NCBI RefSeq assembly: GCF_002831565.1
Contig: NZ_CP025096.1
Location: forward strand, 7,245,014 to 7,309,013
Source of the DNA: Spirosoma pollinicola
GTDB lineage: Bacteria > Bacteroidota > Bacteroidia > Cytophagales > Spirosomataceae
Direction: 5' to 3'
Length of the DNA: 64,000 nt
Under the pieces are notes generated by a model. It had not been told where the DNA came from. It did not search any database and saw only the letters and a list, made by a program, of their open reading frames with translations. This document shows positions 32,977 to 41,932 of the stretch, piece after piece. A program made the position numbers and the translations under genes. How positions within the stretch are numbered: position 1 is the stretch's first letter; each line of letters starts with the position of its first letter.

Positions 32977-33891
32977 TCAATTAAACGAATTGCGAAACTC
33001 CAGGGGCGAACGATTCGTCTTGCTCTTGAACAGGTTATTGAACGACTGTGAATGCTCGAACCCTAATGCATAGGCGATTTCACTCACGGTTAAATCGGTT
33101 GTGGATAGTTTTTCCTTCGCAATTGAAATTACTTTATCGTGTATGTGATGCTGTGTAGTATGTCCCGTTAACACTTTCAGCATAGCGCTCAAATAATTAG
33201 GCGATACATTCAGGGCGTCGGCAATGGACTGAACCGTGGGCAGTCTCCTTTCTGCCAGCGCATCGGCACTAAAATAGTCGGCAAGAACAGCCTCGAGCCG
33301 ATCGAGGAGTTTATGATTTGCTAGTTGCCGCGTAATGAACTGACGGCGATAAAATCGCTCGGCATACGTTAGTAATAAGTCGAGTTGGGCAATGATTACG
33401 GGCTGGCTGAACTCGTCAATGTTGGAGCAATATTCCTGCTGAATATTCTGCATAATTCCCTTAATCACAGCTTCTTCCTTATCGGAAAGATGCAGGGCTT
33501 CGTGGACTGCATAACTAAAAAAATCGTATTGCTTAATAGTTTTGGCCAGTGGTGTATTCCATAAAAAATCGGGATGAACAAGCAACAGCCAGCCCGTATG
33601 CTGCAACTCGGCTTCAGCCTCGATGGAGAAAACCTGACCTGGCGAAATGAAGAGCAGTATTCCTTCATCAAAATCATACTCCTGCTGACCGTATTTTATC
33701 TTACCATTGAAATTTCGCTTCAATGCGATGGAATAAAAGTCATGTATTAGGCTCTTCGGTTTGTCGGCTGACATTCGTTTGATGTCGGCAAAGTTGACCA
33801 CACTCACCAATGGATGCTCCGGTTTTGGAAGGCCCACAAGTTGATGATAATCCGATATCGTTTTAAGCCGGGCAGGCTGCAGATTTTTCAT
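32977..33891 (-). CDS. AraC-family transcriptional regulator (copy 1)
   Basis: The 304-residue protein has an N-terminal cupin-like ligand domain (KIKYGQQEYDFDEGILLFIS) and a C-terminal double helix-turn-helix (LNVSPNYLSAMLKVLTG; TDLTVSEIAYALGFEHSQSF, then NNLFKSKTNRSPLEFR). It is strongly similar along its whole length to the AraC gene at 41933-42853. It is the last gene of the minus-strand module NmrA-NmrA-AraC. Confidence 0.92.
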   Translation of the reverse strand: MKNLQPARLKTISDYHQLVGLPKPEHPLVSVVNFADIKRMSADKPKSLIHDFYSIALKRNFNGKIKYGQQEYDFDEGILLFISPGQVFSIEAEAELQHTGWLLLVHPDFLWNTPLAKTIKQYDFFSYAVHEALHLSDKEEAVIKGIMQNIQQEYCSNIDEFSQPVIIAQLDLLLTYAERFYRRQFITRQLANHKLLDRLEAVLADYFSADALAERRLPTVQSIADALNVSPNYLSAMLKVLTGHTTQHHIHDKVISIAKEKLSTTDLTVSEIAYALGFEHSQSFNNLFKSKTNRSPLEFRNSFN

Positions 33892-34058
33892 ACCTCAATA
33901 ACTGTATATGGTTGAGCAACTGAATTAGGTATTTATTATCAAACCCTGAATTAATTTGATTAACGGCGGGTAATGTCCTTAGACAAAAGGCATTACCAGT
34001 CACGTTGTTTTTGTTATGTACCGATAAATTAGCAAAAACGATGTCATCTCCGGACTTC

Positions 34059-34919
34059 CTATAACTTATACAGCATTTTCAGACCGTCTTTGAGCGAAGC
34101 AGGCTTTCGCCCGAGTAGCGTTTCGAGGTCGAGACACACGTAATCTTCCTGCCCATTTGCGATATCGGTCATAAAACCGACAACCCGCTGCACCATCGGG
34201 TCGGGCAAGCCCCGCGCTTTCATTTGCGACTCAAAAGCCGGTTTTTCAACGGGCGAGTAGGTTACGACCTTCCCCGATAACTCGGCCAGGGCAAGGGCTA
34301 CATCGGCAAACGAATACCCCTTACTGCCGGTGAGTGTATAAATAGTAGAATCGACATCTGCTCCCGCCAGTACCGTAGCCATTGCCTCGGCCATATCGTT
34401 TCTTAGTGCGAACGCTACTTTCCCCAGGCCTGCCGGTAAGTGAATCCCCGTTTCAAATACGTTAGGCCCAACAAACTGTGGTATGGCATCCATATACAGG
34501 ATGTTGCGAAACAAGGCGTAGTTCAGGCCACTCGCTATCAGGTAATCCTCGGTCAAAAAATGCCCCTCCATCAACCGGTTCGCCAGCGTGTGTCTATCTT
34601 TTAATGCGCGACTGGTGTAGGCAACCAATTGAACGTGCGCTTTTTTGGCAGCATCAACAACATTCATGTGTTGCTGAACGCGCTTGTCCTCATCAGTCCC
34701 GGCAATCAATAGAACTTTGTCGATCCCCTGCATGGCCCGATCGAGTGAAGCCTTATCGTCATAACTCCCAACCCGGATTGTTACGCCTTTTTCGGCCAGG
34801 TCGGCGGCTTTGCGTTCATCACGAACGAGGGCGGCAAGTTGGGAAGCAGGCAGTTTTTTTAACAGAAAGACAAAGGTGGCAGAGCCGAGTTGGCCTGTTG
34901 CGCCGGTCACTAGAATCAT
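34059..34919 (-). CDS. NmrA/QorB-like NAD(P)-dependent oxidoreductase
   Basis: The 286-residue atypical SDR has Rossmann loop MILVTGATGQLGSATF, then LAALVRDERKA, the TSRAL segment in VQLVAYTSRAL and a substrate domain with YTLTGSKGYSFADVALALAE. It resembles quinone-oxidoreductase-2/NmrA-like proteins, which bind NAD(P) and act as reductases or redox sensors. It lies 32 nt downstream of another NmrA-like gene and upstream of the AraC gene. Confidence 0.85.
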   Translation of the reverse strand: MILVTGATGQLGSATFVFLLKKLPASQLAALVRDERKAADLAEKGVTIRVGSYDDKASLDRAMQGIDKVLLIAGTDEDKRVQQHMNVVDAAKKAHVQLVAYTSRALKDRHTLANRLMEGHFLTEDYLIASGLNYALFRNILYMDAIPQFVGPNVFETGIHLPAGLGKVAFALRNDMAEAMATVLAGADVDSTIYTLTGSKGYSFADVALALAELSGKVVTYSPVEKPAFESQMKARGLPDPMVQRVVGFMTDIANGQEDYVCLDLETLLGRKPASLKDGLKMLYKL

Positions 34920-34951
34920 GGTTGTTTGGGTTGAGAGGGCGTTTAAAACGA

Positions 34952-35833
34952 TCAGGCGTTATACACAGCCCCAAATTCCCTGGCGAAATCTTCCAGCTTT
35001 ACGTTGCCTACGGTCGTTGGGGGATGCAGGTCATAATCCTGCCGCATAGCACCGCTGTGAATACTGGCTCCCAGATCAGCCATGTCGGCGGCAATGTGTG
35101 CTGGCATTCCGCTTTGTTCCATGCCACTCCGCGCCTGCTCATCCGTAAAGACTACCCAGTTTAACGCTGGCATGCCAATGGCATTTCCCAAAACCTGCGC
35201 GACCTCACTGGCCGTTCGCTCGTCGCTGGTAATATACCGGACAGGCTGGCTAACGTTCTGTTGCAATTCTTCGGCGGCCACTACGGCAATATCGACCGGA
35301 GCAACCATCAATAAGCGATCGTCGCCACCGTAGTTTGCGCCTATAAAGCCCAGACCGCGTATCATGTCGACAAAAGCGTATAGGTTATAGTAAAAGTAAG
35401 TAGGCCGCAGGTGCGTAATCACTACGTCGGGCAACGCGTTCAGCAGATTCTCTACATCATGTGCACCGAGAATGACGCCGGTGCCTTCGGCCAGATCGGC
35501 CCCGTAACTGCTCAGGTTGACTACCCGCTTCAAACCCGACTGTCCAATGGCCTGAACATAATTGCTGCCGATCCTGCCGTAGTAAGCACGCATATCGGCT
35601 GTGGCATAGTTGGGTGGCACCATTGCGAACAGAGCATCGGCACTCACAAATGTTTTCGTCAGGAAATCAACATCTTCCAGCGAACCAATGGCGGCTGTGG
35701 CTCCCAAATCTTCAATGGCTGATTGTTTATCCGGATTACTGCTGATGACCGTGACTGTATGTCCTTTTTCGACCAATTCCTGTGTCAGTGGTTTACCGAT
35801 ATGACCCAGAGAACCCGTTATAATAATGTTCAT
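34952..35833 (-). CDS. NmrA-family NAD(P)-binding protein (full-length copy)
   Basis: The 293-residue protein begins MNIIITGSLGHIGKPLTQEL, then HTVTVISSNPDKQSAIEDLG and GATAAIGSLEDVDFL, with C-terminal GNVKLEDFAREFGAVY. It is the intact version of the shortened gene at 40451-40969. Likely a redox-related dehydrogenase or sensor. It follows the flavin-type oxidase gene by 34 nt on the same strand, so it may belong to the TetR-controlled run that begins at 37736. Confidence 0.85.
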   Translation of the reverse strand: MNIIITGSLGHIGKPLTQELVEKGHTVTVISSNPDKQSAIEDLGATAAIGSLEDVDFLTKTFVSADALFAMVPPNYATADMRAYYGRIGSNYVQAIGQSGLKRVVNLSSYGADLAEGTGVILGAHDVENLLNALPDVVITHLRPTYFYYNLYAFVDMIRGLGFIGANYGGDDRLLMVAPVDIAVVAAEELQQNVSQPVRYITSDERTASEVAQVLGNAIGMPALNWVVFTDEQARSGMEQSGMPAHIAADMADLGASIHSGAMRQDYDLHPPTTVGNVKLEDFAREFGAVYNA

Positions 35834-35867
35834 TGCTGCGTTTTTTTGTTATAACAAAGGTCCGCAG

Positions 35868-36539
35868 CTACGCATAATCGACTGTAGGCAAATCAACTGT
35901 TGTTGTAGGCAAAACCAGAATTTGCAGAATTAATTGTGCCCGTAATTGAGCGAGTTCAGCTTCGAGTTGAGCAATATACTCCCGTTGAGGAGCCAGAGCC
36001 TGATTGATTTCCTCGGCGGTATACCGTGGACTGATGTGCTGCGGACAATTCCAGTCGAAGGCTTCCAGGTGTAGTAGCAGCATCCGTTCGGGTCGGTGTT
36101 TGTAGCCCACCGGGTCCAACTGCTCAAACAGTTCCGGCCGGTCGGCCAACTCAACGGTTTCGGCGGTGGCATAGAGTTTCAGCCGGGCCTGCCGGGCATA
36201 GTCCATCAGTATCAGTGAGACCTGCGGATGCGTCTGGATATTACCGACAGAAATGTATTGTTTGTTGCCACTGAAATCCACAAAGCTCAGGGTGAGTGGG
36301 TCTATCACGTGCAGAAATCCTTTGGGACCACCCCGATGCTGAATATACGGGAATCCGTTTTCGCCAATGCTGGCCATGTAAAAGCTGTCGCGGTCGGCAA
36401 CAAACCCGGTTTCGGCGTTGGTCAGGCCATTGAAGCGGGTTTGTTTTTCAACGCGGCTGTATGTGGAGCGGCTTCCGTAGCGTTCCTGTAACGCTTTAAT
36501 TGGTTCAGTGAACGCTAAAGAAGCATAATTACTAGCCAT
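35868..36539 (-). CDS. Pyridoxamine 5'-phosphate oxidase-like flavin protein
   Basis: The 223-residue protein has a PPOX-type split barrel: DSFYMASIGENGFPYIQHRG, FLHVIDPLTLSFVDFSGN and KQYISVGNIQTHPQVSLILM. The end (about residues 175-210) is a predicted coiled coil (REYIAQLEAELAQLRAQL). Such proteins bind FMN or F420 and reduce diverse substrates. It is fourth from the start of the minus-strand run led by the carboxymuconolactone decarboxylase gene. A hairpin (36557-36583) separates it from the DUF1348 gene. Confidence 0.85.
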   Translation of the reverse strand: MASNYASLAFTEPIKALQERYGSRSTYSRVEKQTRFNGLTNAETGFVADRDSFYMASIGENGFPYIQHRGGPKGFLHVIDPLTLSFVDFSGNKQYISVGNIQTHPQVSLILMDYARQARLKLYATAETVELADRPELFEQLDPVGYKHRPERMLLLHLEAFDWNCPQHISPRYTAEEINQALAPQREYIAQLEAELAQLRAQLILQILVLPTTTVDLPTVDYA

Positions 36540-36556
36540 CTTAAGTCAAGGAGAAA

Positions 36557-36583
36557 GTCCGTCTGCCTACTAAGCAGACGGAC
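36557..36583 (-). terminator. Hairpin between DUF1348 and PPOX genes
   Basis: Perfect 10-nt arms (36557-36566 and 36574-36583; GTCCGTCTGC and complement) with a 7-nt loop and a weak T run on the minus strand. It could be a partial terminator lowering expression of the distal genes. Confidence 0.6.
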
Positions 36584-36594
36584 AGATTGTTCGA

Positions 36595-37110
36595 TTAAAA
36601 AACACGCCGGTCACTTTCGTTGATTGGTGCATCATTGATGCTGGCAAAGCGTTTAGCCATCAGCCCGTTTGTGTCGAATTCCCACAGTTCGTTACCGTAG
36701 CTACGATACCATTGCCCGCTTTCGTCGTGCCATTCGTACTCAAATCGAACAGCCATCCGATTTTCCCGAAACCCCCAGAGCTCTTTCTTCAGCCGATAGC
36801 CATTTTCTTTAGCCCATTTACGCGTTAGAAACGCTTTAACTTCGTCGCGGCCGTTGATGAACTCTGTGCGATTGCGCCATTCGGTGTTTACGGTATACGC
36901 CCGGCTTACCCGCTCGGGGTCTTTGCTGTTCCAGGCATCCTCGGCCATTTGCACTTTCTGGAGGGCTGTTTCAAGCGTAAAGGGTGGCAAAGGCGGGCGT
37001 TGTTCCACCGATTCTGTCAGGCCATTCAGTACATCATTGTCCCACATCGTATCGCCACATTCTTCGCGTACGAAGGGAACATCATCGTCAAAATCGTTGG
37101 TCGGGTTCAT
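36595..37110 (-). CDS. DUF1348 (NTF2-like) protein
   Basis: The 171-residue protein shows the strongly conserved DUF1348 core: [79 protein letters not shown] and [16 protein letters not shown]. It is an NTF2/SnoaL-like fold without known activity. About 40 acidic residues precede the domain. It lies 80 nt downstream of the carboxymuconolactone decarboxylase gene; DUF1348 and such peroxidase-like genes are plausible stress partners. Confidence 0.9.
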   Translation of the reverse strand: MNPTNDFDDDVPFVREECGDTMWDNDVLNGLTESVEQRPPLPPFTLETALQKVQMAEDAWNSKDPERVSRAYTVNTEWRNRTEFINGRDEVKAFLTRKWAKENGYRLKKELWGFRENRMAVRFEYEWHDESGQWYRSYGNELWEFDTNGLMAKRFASINDAPINESDRRVF

Positions 37111-37190
37111 GGTTTTATTTGATTGATTGGTTGTTACTAACTATTGGTCACGGGGTTCCGTTACGCACGACCAATGGCGGGTTGAAACAT

Positions 37191-37736
37191 TTATACAGCT
37201 TCGCTTTCCAGGGCAGGGGCAATTGGGAAGTCAATCGGTATTTGCGTCAGGTTGTGCAGGTAGTTCATGGCGATTTTGTCGCTTACCTGTAAAATTACAT
37301 CCACCAGATTTCCCTTCGAATAACCGGCGGCATAGAAAGCATCGATGATAGCTGGTGAAACGTGGCCTTTATTTTCGGTAGCATCTTTAGCCAGTGAAAC
37401 CAGTGCATTGAGTTTGGGATTGTGGCTGTGACCCGCGCGCAAATTCAATAGTTCATCGTCCGAAAACCCATTCATTCTACCAATTACCGTATGTGCACTC
37501 TGGCAGTAGCGGCAACCATTCACTTCGCTAACCACCAGGTTAACGGCTTCTTTTTCTTTGTTGGAGAGCGACGTTTTAGCCCCCTGGAAGGCTAAGTACC
37601 TGGGTAGTCCATTATCTGAATACGCGATAGTCGCATACAAGTTTGGCACGAAGCCAATATTTTTTTGCAGGCTATCAAAAGCGGCTTGCGATGCGGGCGA
37701 CACTTGATCGCGGGTTGGAACGGTGAATTGTGACAT
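37191..37736 (-). CDS. Carboxymuconolactone decarboxylase / AhpD-like peroxidase
   Basis: The 181-residue protein has the AhpD-type redox motif CRYCQSAHT (CxxC then His) in the context EVNGCRYCQSAHTVIGRMNG. It is preceded by KTSLSNKEKEAVNLVVSEVN, typical of the CMD/peroxidase-like family. It probably detoxifies peroxides or electrophiles in the cytoplasm. It is the first gene after the TetR gene; a TetR-type palindrome lies about 170 nt upstream at 37908-37921. Confidence 0.9.
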   Translation of the reverse strand: MSQFTVPTRDQVSPASQAAFDSLQKNIGFVPNLYATIAYSDNGLPRYLAFQGAKTSLSNKEKEAVNLVVSEVNGCRYCQSAHTVIGRMNGFSDDELLNLRAGHSHNPKLNALVSLAKDATENKGHVSPAIIDAFYAAGYSKGNLVDVILQVSDKIAMNYLHNLTQIPIDFPIAPALESEAV

Positions 37737-37907
37737 GATTTTACTTGGTTTAAACTGAATTGATACTTGATAAAGAGACTATGACCGGGTTAAAAAATTT
37801 CAGGTTTTTTGATCTGCAATTCTTAATTCGCTGATCGGTGTTGAAGCATGACGCTCTGCTTCAATGACTGTACTGGTAAAGGTTTTAACAGAAAGACGAT
37901 CAAATGA

Positions 37908-37921
37908 ACAGACAGGTCTGT
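37908..37921. promoter_or_regulatory. Palindromic operator candidate upstream of the CMD gene
   Basis: ACAGACAGGTCTGT is a perfect 6-2-6 inverted repeat. The same palindrome with only the two central bases altered lies at 38512-38525 in front of the TetR gene. On the minus strand it is followed by TCATTTG, close to a -7 box. Confidence 0.75.
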
Positions 37922-37939
37922 ATACATTATTAAAAAAAA

Positions 37940-38494
37940 TTAGATAATTCGACTAACTACTTTTTTTGCCTGCTCAATTGGTTCTAGACTGTGGTAAAGT
38001 TGGCTGGTAATCAGGGCACCTTCAAACAAGAGAGTAACTTCATCGGCCAGGCCGGCATCGGGGAGCAATTCGGCAAATACCCGCCCCATCCGCGATTTAT
38101 GCTCAACAATCACCTGGCGTGTAGCCGTGTCCTGAATGCCAACCTCAACCACTGCGTTCTGAAAATTACACCCCCGAAAGTCCACGCTCAACGAAAAGTC
38201 ATGCATCATATCGAATAGAGCGAGTACTTTTTCTTTAGTTGAAATAGGTTGTCCCAAAATCGCATTGACATTGGCAAACCACGATTGGCTGGCTTGTTCA
38301 AGATAGGCTTTCAAAATAGCTTCCTTCGTACGGAAGTGCTGATAAAGACTGGCTTTTGCCACCCCCGCTTCGTCGATAAGCTGGTTGATACCAGTTGAAT
38401 TATAGCCCTGCTGGTGGAAGAGCCGTGCCGCCGTATCCAGTATCCGCTGGCGAACAGCCGAATTTTCCAGTTGTATTTTATGCCTCGATTCCAT
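37940..38494 (-). CDS. TetR/AcrR-family repressor
   Basis: The 184-residue protein starts at ATG 38494 (MESRHKIQLEN); a TTG five codons upstream is less likely. The N-terminal helix-turn-helix reads RILDTAARLFHQQGYNSTGI, then INQLIDEAGVAKASLYQHFR, then TKEAILKAYL. The C-terminal ligand domain contains NFQNAVVEVG, similar to the AcrR/NemR-like group that senses electrophiles or aromatics. A perfect palindrome precedes its start and its twin precedes the next transcription unit, so autoregulation plus control of the CMD-DUF1348-PPOX run is likely. Confidence 0.92.
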   Translation of the reverse strand: MESRHKIQLENSAVRQRILDTAARLFHQQGYNSTGINQLIDEAGVAKASLYQHFRTKEAILKAYLEQASQSWFANVNAILGQPISTKEKVLALFDMMHDFSLSVDFRGCNFQNAVVEVGIQDTATRQVIVEHKSRMGRVFAELLPDAGLADEVTLLFEGALITSQLYHSLEPIEQAKKVVSRII

Positions 38495-38511
38495 GACTAC
38501 TCTTTTCAAAA

Positions 38512-38525
38512 ACAGACAAGTCTGT
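38512..38525. promoter_or_regulatory. Palindromic operator candidate upstream of the TetR gene
   Basis: ACAGACAAGTCTGT (6-2-6) sits 17 nt before ATG 38494. On the minus strand the shared longer consensus with the other site is ATACAGACYTGTCTGTT. Confidence 0.75.
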
Positions 38526-38572
38526 ATGTTTTACTATGGGTCTATAACTAACCTTTTTTTGAAATGGTTTCA

Positions 38573-38606
38573 ACGGCCAGAATAATTTTTAATTTTTTTT
38601 GGCCGT
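38573..38606. repeat. Short inverted repeat with A/T loop
   Basis: Arms ACGGCCA (38573-38579) and TGGCCGT (38600-38606) flank an A/T-rich loop in the TetR/esterase divergent region. Function not clear. Confidence 0.45.
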
Positions 38607-38701
38607 GCCTTTCAACGCGGGGTATGCTAGACTCAGAAAGCAAAGAGTATTTCTTTCCAACTATATGCTTATTTTCAGTGGCTTCCCCAATCCCAAACCC
38701 G

Positions 38702-40246
38702 ATGCAGAAATACCTGATCTTTGTGCTGTTTATATGCTTTTCGTATGCAGGGCTAGCCCAACAAGCGGCCATTGACAGCAGTAAATACCCTGCGCTTAAA
38801 ACGTTTACGGCCGTTCAGGATCAGGCCAATATGATGCAACAGTTGGGCATCAAAAAGCTACGTCCCGGCCCAAGTCCCAATGAATCAGAACCCAACCATG
38901 CCAATTACGATGAAGCCCTGGCCGATCCCTGCCCGCAACTCCCCGACGTACTCACTACCCGGAACGGCAAAAAAGTTACTACTCCCGATCAGTGGTGGAA
39001 GCAACGTCGGCCCGAACTCATTGAGGATTTTGAACGGGAAATGTATGGCCGGGTTCCGAAGAGCGTACCCAAAATAACCTGGATCACCAAGGTGACCGAC
39101 AACGAATTTGTTGGCCGTATACCCGTGGTGGCGAAACAGTTAATTGGCCGGGTCGATAACAGTGAATATCCTTTGGTCAGCGTGAACGTCAATATGGTAC
39201 TGGTGCTACCCCAAAACGTAAAAGGCCCAGTTCCGGTCATGATGATGCTCGGCTTCCCGGCCCTGCCCGCTCCTGCCCAGCCCTCACCCGCCGATCTGGA
39301 AAAGATCAATACCACGTTCAAGGAATTGATGATTAAGCAGAACCCGGAGATGAAGGTTATTTTTGACCGCTACCCGGCCTATGCGCCCATTACCCGGCTA
39401 TCCGGTCCGGGTTTCTTTGCGCCACCCATTACAGGCGACTCACCACCAACCGAACAGTTGCTGGCAGCTGGCTGGGGTTACTGTACCATTGAACCAAACA
39501 GCATACAGGCCGACAACGGAGCGGGACTTACCCGAGGTATCATCGGCTTGGTGAACAAAGGCCAGCCCCGGAAGCCCGACGACTGGGGGGCGTTGCGAGC
39601 CTGGGCATGGGGCGCTTCGCGGGCATTGGATTACCTGGAAACCGAACCGCAGGTAAACGCCAGACAGGTGGGTATCGAAGGGGTTTCCCGCTATGGAAAA
39701 GCCGCTTTGGTAACCATGGCTTTCGACCAGCGTTTTGCAATGGTTCTGATTGGCTCATCGGGAAAGGGCGGCACGACGTTGCAACGCCGGATATTTGGTG
39801 AGGCCGTAGAAAGCCTTGCCAACAGTGGCGGGTATCACTGGATGGCGGGTAACTACCTGAAATATGCCACCGAAGAGTCCACATTTGGCCGGAAAACCGG
39901 TTGCGACCTGTCTGTAGACTCGCATGAGTTGCTGGCCCTGTGTGCCCCACGGCCCACCTTCGTCAGTTATGGAATAGCCGAAAAAGGCGACGCCAAATGG
40001 CTCGACCAAACCGGTAGCTACAAGGCTACAATTGCCGCCGGACCCGTGTTCAAACTGCTTGGCGTTCGGGACCTGGGGGTGAGTAATGACTATACATCCG
40101 AGAAGATGCCCCCGGTATTGACAGGTCTGACGGACGGAGAACTCGCCTGGCGACAGCACAATGGCGGCCATACCGATGCGCCTAATTTTCAATATGTTAT
40201 ACCCTGGGCAAGCAACTTGCTAAAGTACGAACGTACAGCCAAATAA
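38702..40246 (+). CDS. Secreted CE15-like (glucuronoyl) esterase
   Basis: The 514-residue protein starts at ATG 38702, giving a good signal peptide (MQKYLIFVLFICFSYAGLAQ); the frame is open for 46 more codons upstream without signal character. The nucleophile motif IEGVSRYGKAALV fits the CE15 GxSRxGK pattern, with Val where fungal enzymes have Cys. SSGKGGTTLQRRIFGEAVES follows, and the His is in QHNGGHTDAPNF. CE15 enzymes cleave lignin-glucuronoxylan esters; the true substrate here is unproven. It diverges from the TetR gene and has no carbohydrate-active neighbours. Confidence 0.82.
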   Translation: MQKYLIFVLFICFSYAGLAQQAAIDSSKYPALKTFTAVQDQANMMQQLGIKKLRPGPSPNESEPNHANYDEALADPCPQLPDVLTTRNGKKVTTPDQWWKQRRPELIEDFEREMYGRVPKSVPKITWITKVTDNEFVGRIPVVAKQLIGRVDNSEYPLVSVNVNMVLVLPQNVKGPVPVMMMLGFPALPAPAQPSPADLEKINTTFKELMIKQNPEMKVIFDRYPAYAPITRLSGPGFFAPPITGDSPPTEQLLAAGWGYCTIEPNSIQADNGAGLTRGIIGLVNKGQPRKPDDWGALRAWAWGASRALDYLETEPQVNARQVGIEGVSRYGKAALVTMAFDQRFAMVLIGSSGKGGTTLQRRIFGEAVESLANSGGYHWMAGNYLKYATEESTFGRKTGCDLSVDSHELLALCAPRPTFVSYGIAEKGDAKWLDQTGSYKATIAAGPVFKLLGVRDLGVSNDYTSEKMPPVLTGLTDGELAWRQHNGGHTDAPNFQYVIPWASNLLKYERTAK

Positions 40247-40399
40247 TGGGCAATTAGTCCTTTTCAGTATTTCAATGCTATCGGTCAGCTAGGACTACTG
40301 ATCGTGCAATTTGATGTTTAGAAAACCGCTTCCATAGAAGGCTGCTTGTAAACATCAGTTATCCATTTTCGGCTAATACAACAGTCGATTCGGCTAAAT

Positions 40400-40446
40400 C
40401 TGTTTCTGTATTGATACGGACCTTTGTCCCACAAAAACAGAAACAG
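40400..40446 (+). promoter_or_regulatory. 5'-leader inverted repeat before the short NmrA gene
   Basis: CTGTTTCTG (40400-40408) and CAGAAACAG (40438-40446) are perfect 9-nt arms 29 nt apart, ending 4 nt before ATG 40451. It may be an operator or a leader hairpin. Confidence 0.45.
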
Positions 40447-40450
40447 CGAT

Positions 40451-40969
40451 ATGAAAATCATTATAACCGGTTCGTTAGGAAACATCAGCAAGCCACTGAC
40501 AGATGAGTTGGTCAAACAGGGCCATACCGTAACCGTAATAAGCAGCAAGCCAGAGAAAAAGGCAGCAATTCACGCATTCGGAGCCACCGCTGCCATTGGG
40601 ACTATTGAAGACGTCGCGTTTTTGACGAATACCTTTACTAGTGCCGATGCCGTCTATTGCATGCTGCCGCCTTTCAATTATTTCGATCCTGATCTCGATA
40701 TGATGGGAACTACCCGCAGGCAGGTTGGCAATTACTGTAAGGCCATCCAGGCATCGGGTGTAAAGAATGTAGTGCATTTTAGCAGTATTGGTACGCATAC
40801 CGATATCGGCAATGGATTACTCGCTTTTGCGCAGGGTGTTGTTGACATGAACGCCTTTATGCACAACGGTCTGGTAAACGAAGACTATTACCGCCACCGG
40901 CCAAAGGTGATGGGAAACGTAAAGATGGCCGATTTTGCCAACGAATTTGCGGTTGCCATTGGCCAGTAA
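40451..40969 (+). pseudogene. Internally deleted NmrA-family gene
   Basis: The 172-residue frame aligns with the intact 293-residue protein at 34952-35833 over its first ~125 residues (MKIIITGSLGNISKPLTDEL; GATAAIGTIEDVAFL). It then jumps to the C-terminal ~43 residues (VDMNAFMHNGLVNEDY, GNVKMADFANEF). About 120 internal residues that carry the substrate domain are missing, without loss of frame. It could still be a small NAD-binding protein, but it looks like a deletion derivative. It heads the plus-strand module with the SDR and AraC genes. Confidence 0.75.
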
Positions 40970-41024
40970 GGCCGCTTGAACTACATCCAAAAATTTCAGT
41001 TTTACTTAATATATACGTCAGCTA

Positions 41025-41915
41025 ATGAACGTTTTTCTTACCGGAGCCACAGGCTTCATAGGCTCTGCCATTGTACAGGAATTAATTGGTGCTGGTCACC
41101 AGGTTTTGGGCCTTGCCCGCTCAGAATCAGCCGCCAGTGCGCTTATAGCCGCAGGCGCAGCGGTTCATCGGGGTGATCTGGAGAATCTGGACAGCTTGCG
41201 ATCTGGGGCCAAAGCAGCAGATGCGGTTATTCACACCGGATTTATCCACGACTTTGCCCGCTTTAACGAAGTATGCGAAATAGACAGGGTAGCCATTGAA
41301 GCCATTGGCGAAGCTCTCACTGGTTCAGATCGGCCCTTTATCGTTACGTCCGGTACCGCGCTAGTTCGTCCCGGCACACTCGCGACCGAGGCCATGATGC
41401 CCGTTACTGGTGCCGACGCACACCCCAGGCGTTCTGAACAGGCAGCGGATGCAGTGGCTGAGCGGGGAGTACGCGTTTCGACGGTCCGTCTTTCGCCATC
41501 CGTACATGGCAACGGCGATTATGGCTTTGTACCCATGCTTATTAACATTGCCCGTGAAAAGGGTGTTTCGGCCTACATTGGCGAAGGACTGAACCGCTGG
41601 AATGCCGTGCACCGGTTTGATGCGGCCCATTTGTACAGGCTGGTAGCTGAACAGGCGACTATTGGAGCCCGGTTTCATGCAGTTGCCGAAGAAGCGGTGA
41701 ATTTCAAAGCGATTGCAGAGGTTATCGGCAAACAGCTAAACATACCGGTAGTATCCGTATCGCTGGAGGAAGCGGCTGGACATTTCGGCTGGTTTGCGGG
41801 TTTCGCAGGTTTGGACTGCCCGGCATCGAGCCAGCAAACACAGTCAATTTTGAGCTGGCATCCCGCCCAGATTACGCTTCTTGCCGACATGGCACAAGGA
41901 AGTTATTTCAACTAA
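41025..41915 (+). CDS. Extended-SDR NAD-dependent epimerase/dehydratase-like oxidoreductase
   Basis: The 296-residue protein has Rossmann loop MNVFLTGATGFIGSAIVQEL, then GHQVLGLARSESAASALIAA, and ends at SWHPAQITLLADMAQGSYF. The usual YxxxK is not obvious; PRRSEQAADA sits at that place, so catalysis may differ. Substrate unknown. It is 55 nt after the shortened NmrA gene and 17 nt before the AraC gene, an operon-like arrangement. Confidence 0.85.
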   Translation: MNVFLTGATGFIGSAIVQELIGAGHQVLGLARSESAASALIAAGAAVHRGDLENLDSLRSGAKAADAVIHTGFIHDFARFNEVCEIDRVAIEAIGEALTGSDRPFIVTSGTALVRPGTLATEAMMPVTGADAHPRRSEQAADAVAERGVRVSTVRLSPSVHGNGDYGFVPMLINIAREKGVSAYIGEGLNRWNAVHRFDAAHLYRLVAEQATIGARFHAVAEEAVNFKAIAEVIGKQLNIPVVSVSLEEAAGHFGWFAGFAGLDCPASSQQTQSILSWHPAQITLLADMAQGSYFN

Positions 41916-41932
41916 AAGCAGTATCCAGAGCT

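Noticed and set aside
34478-35164. 228-codon plus-strand frame across the two NmrA genes
   Set aside because: Crosses two intact Rossmann-fold genes antisense and is rich in Arg, Cys and Trp.
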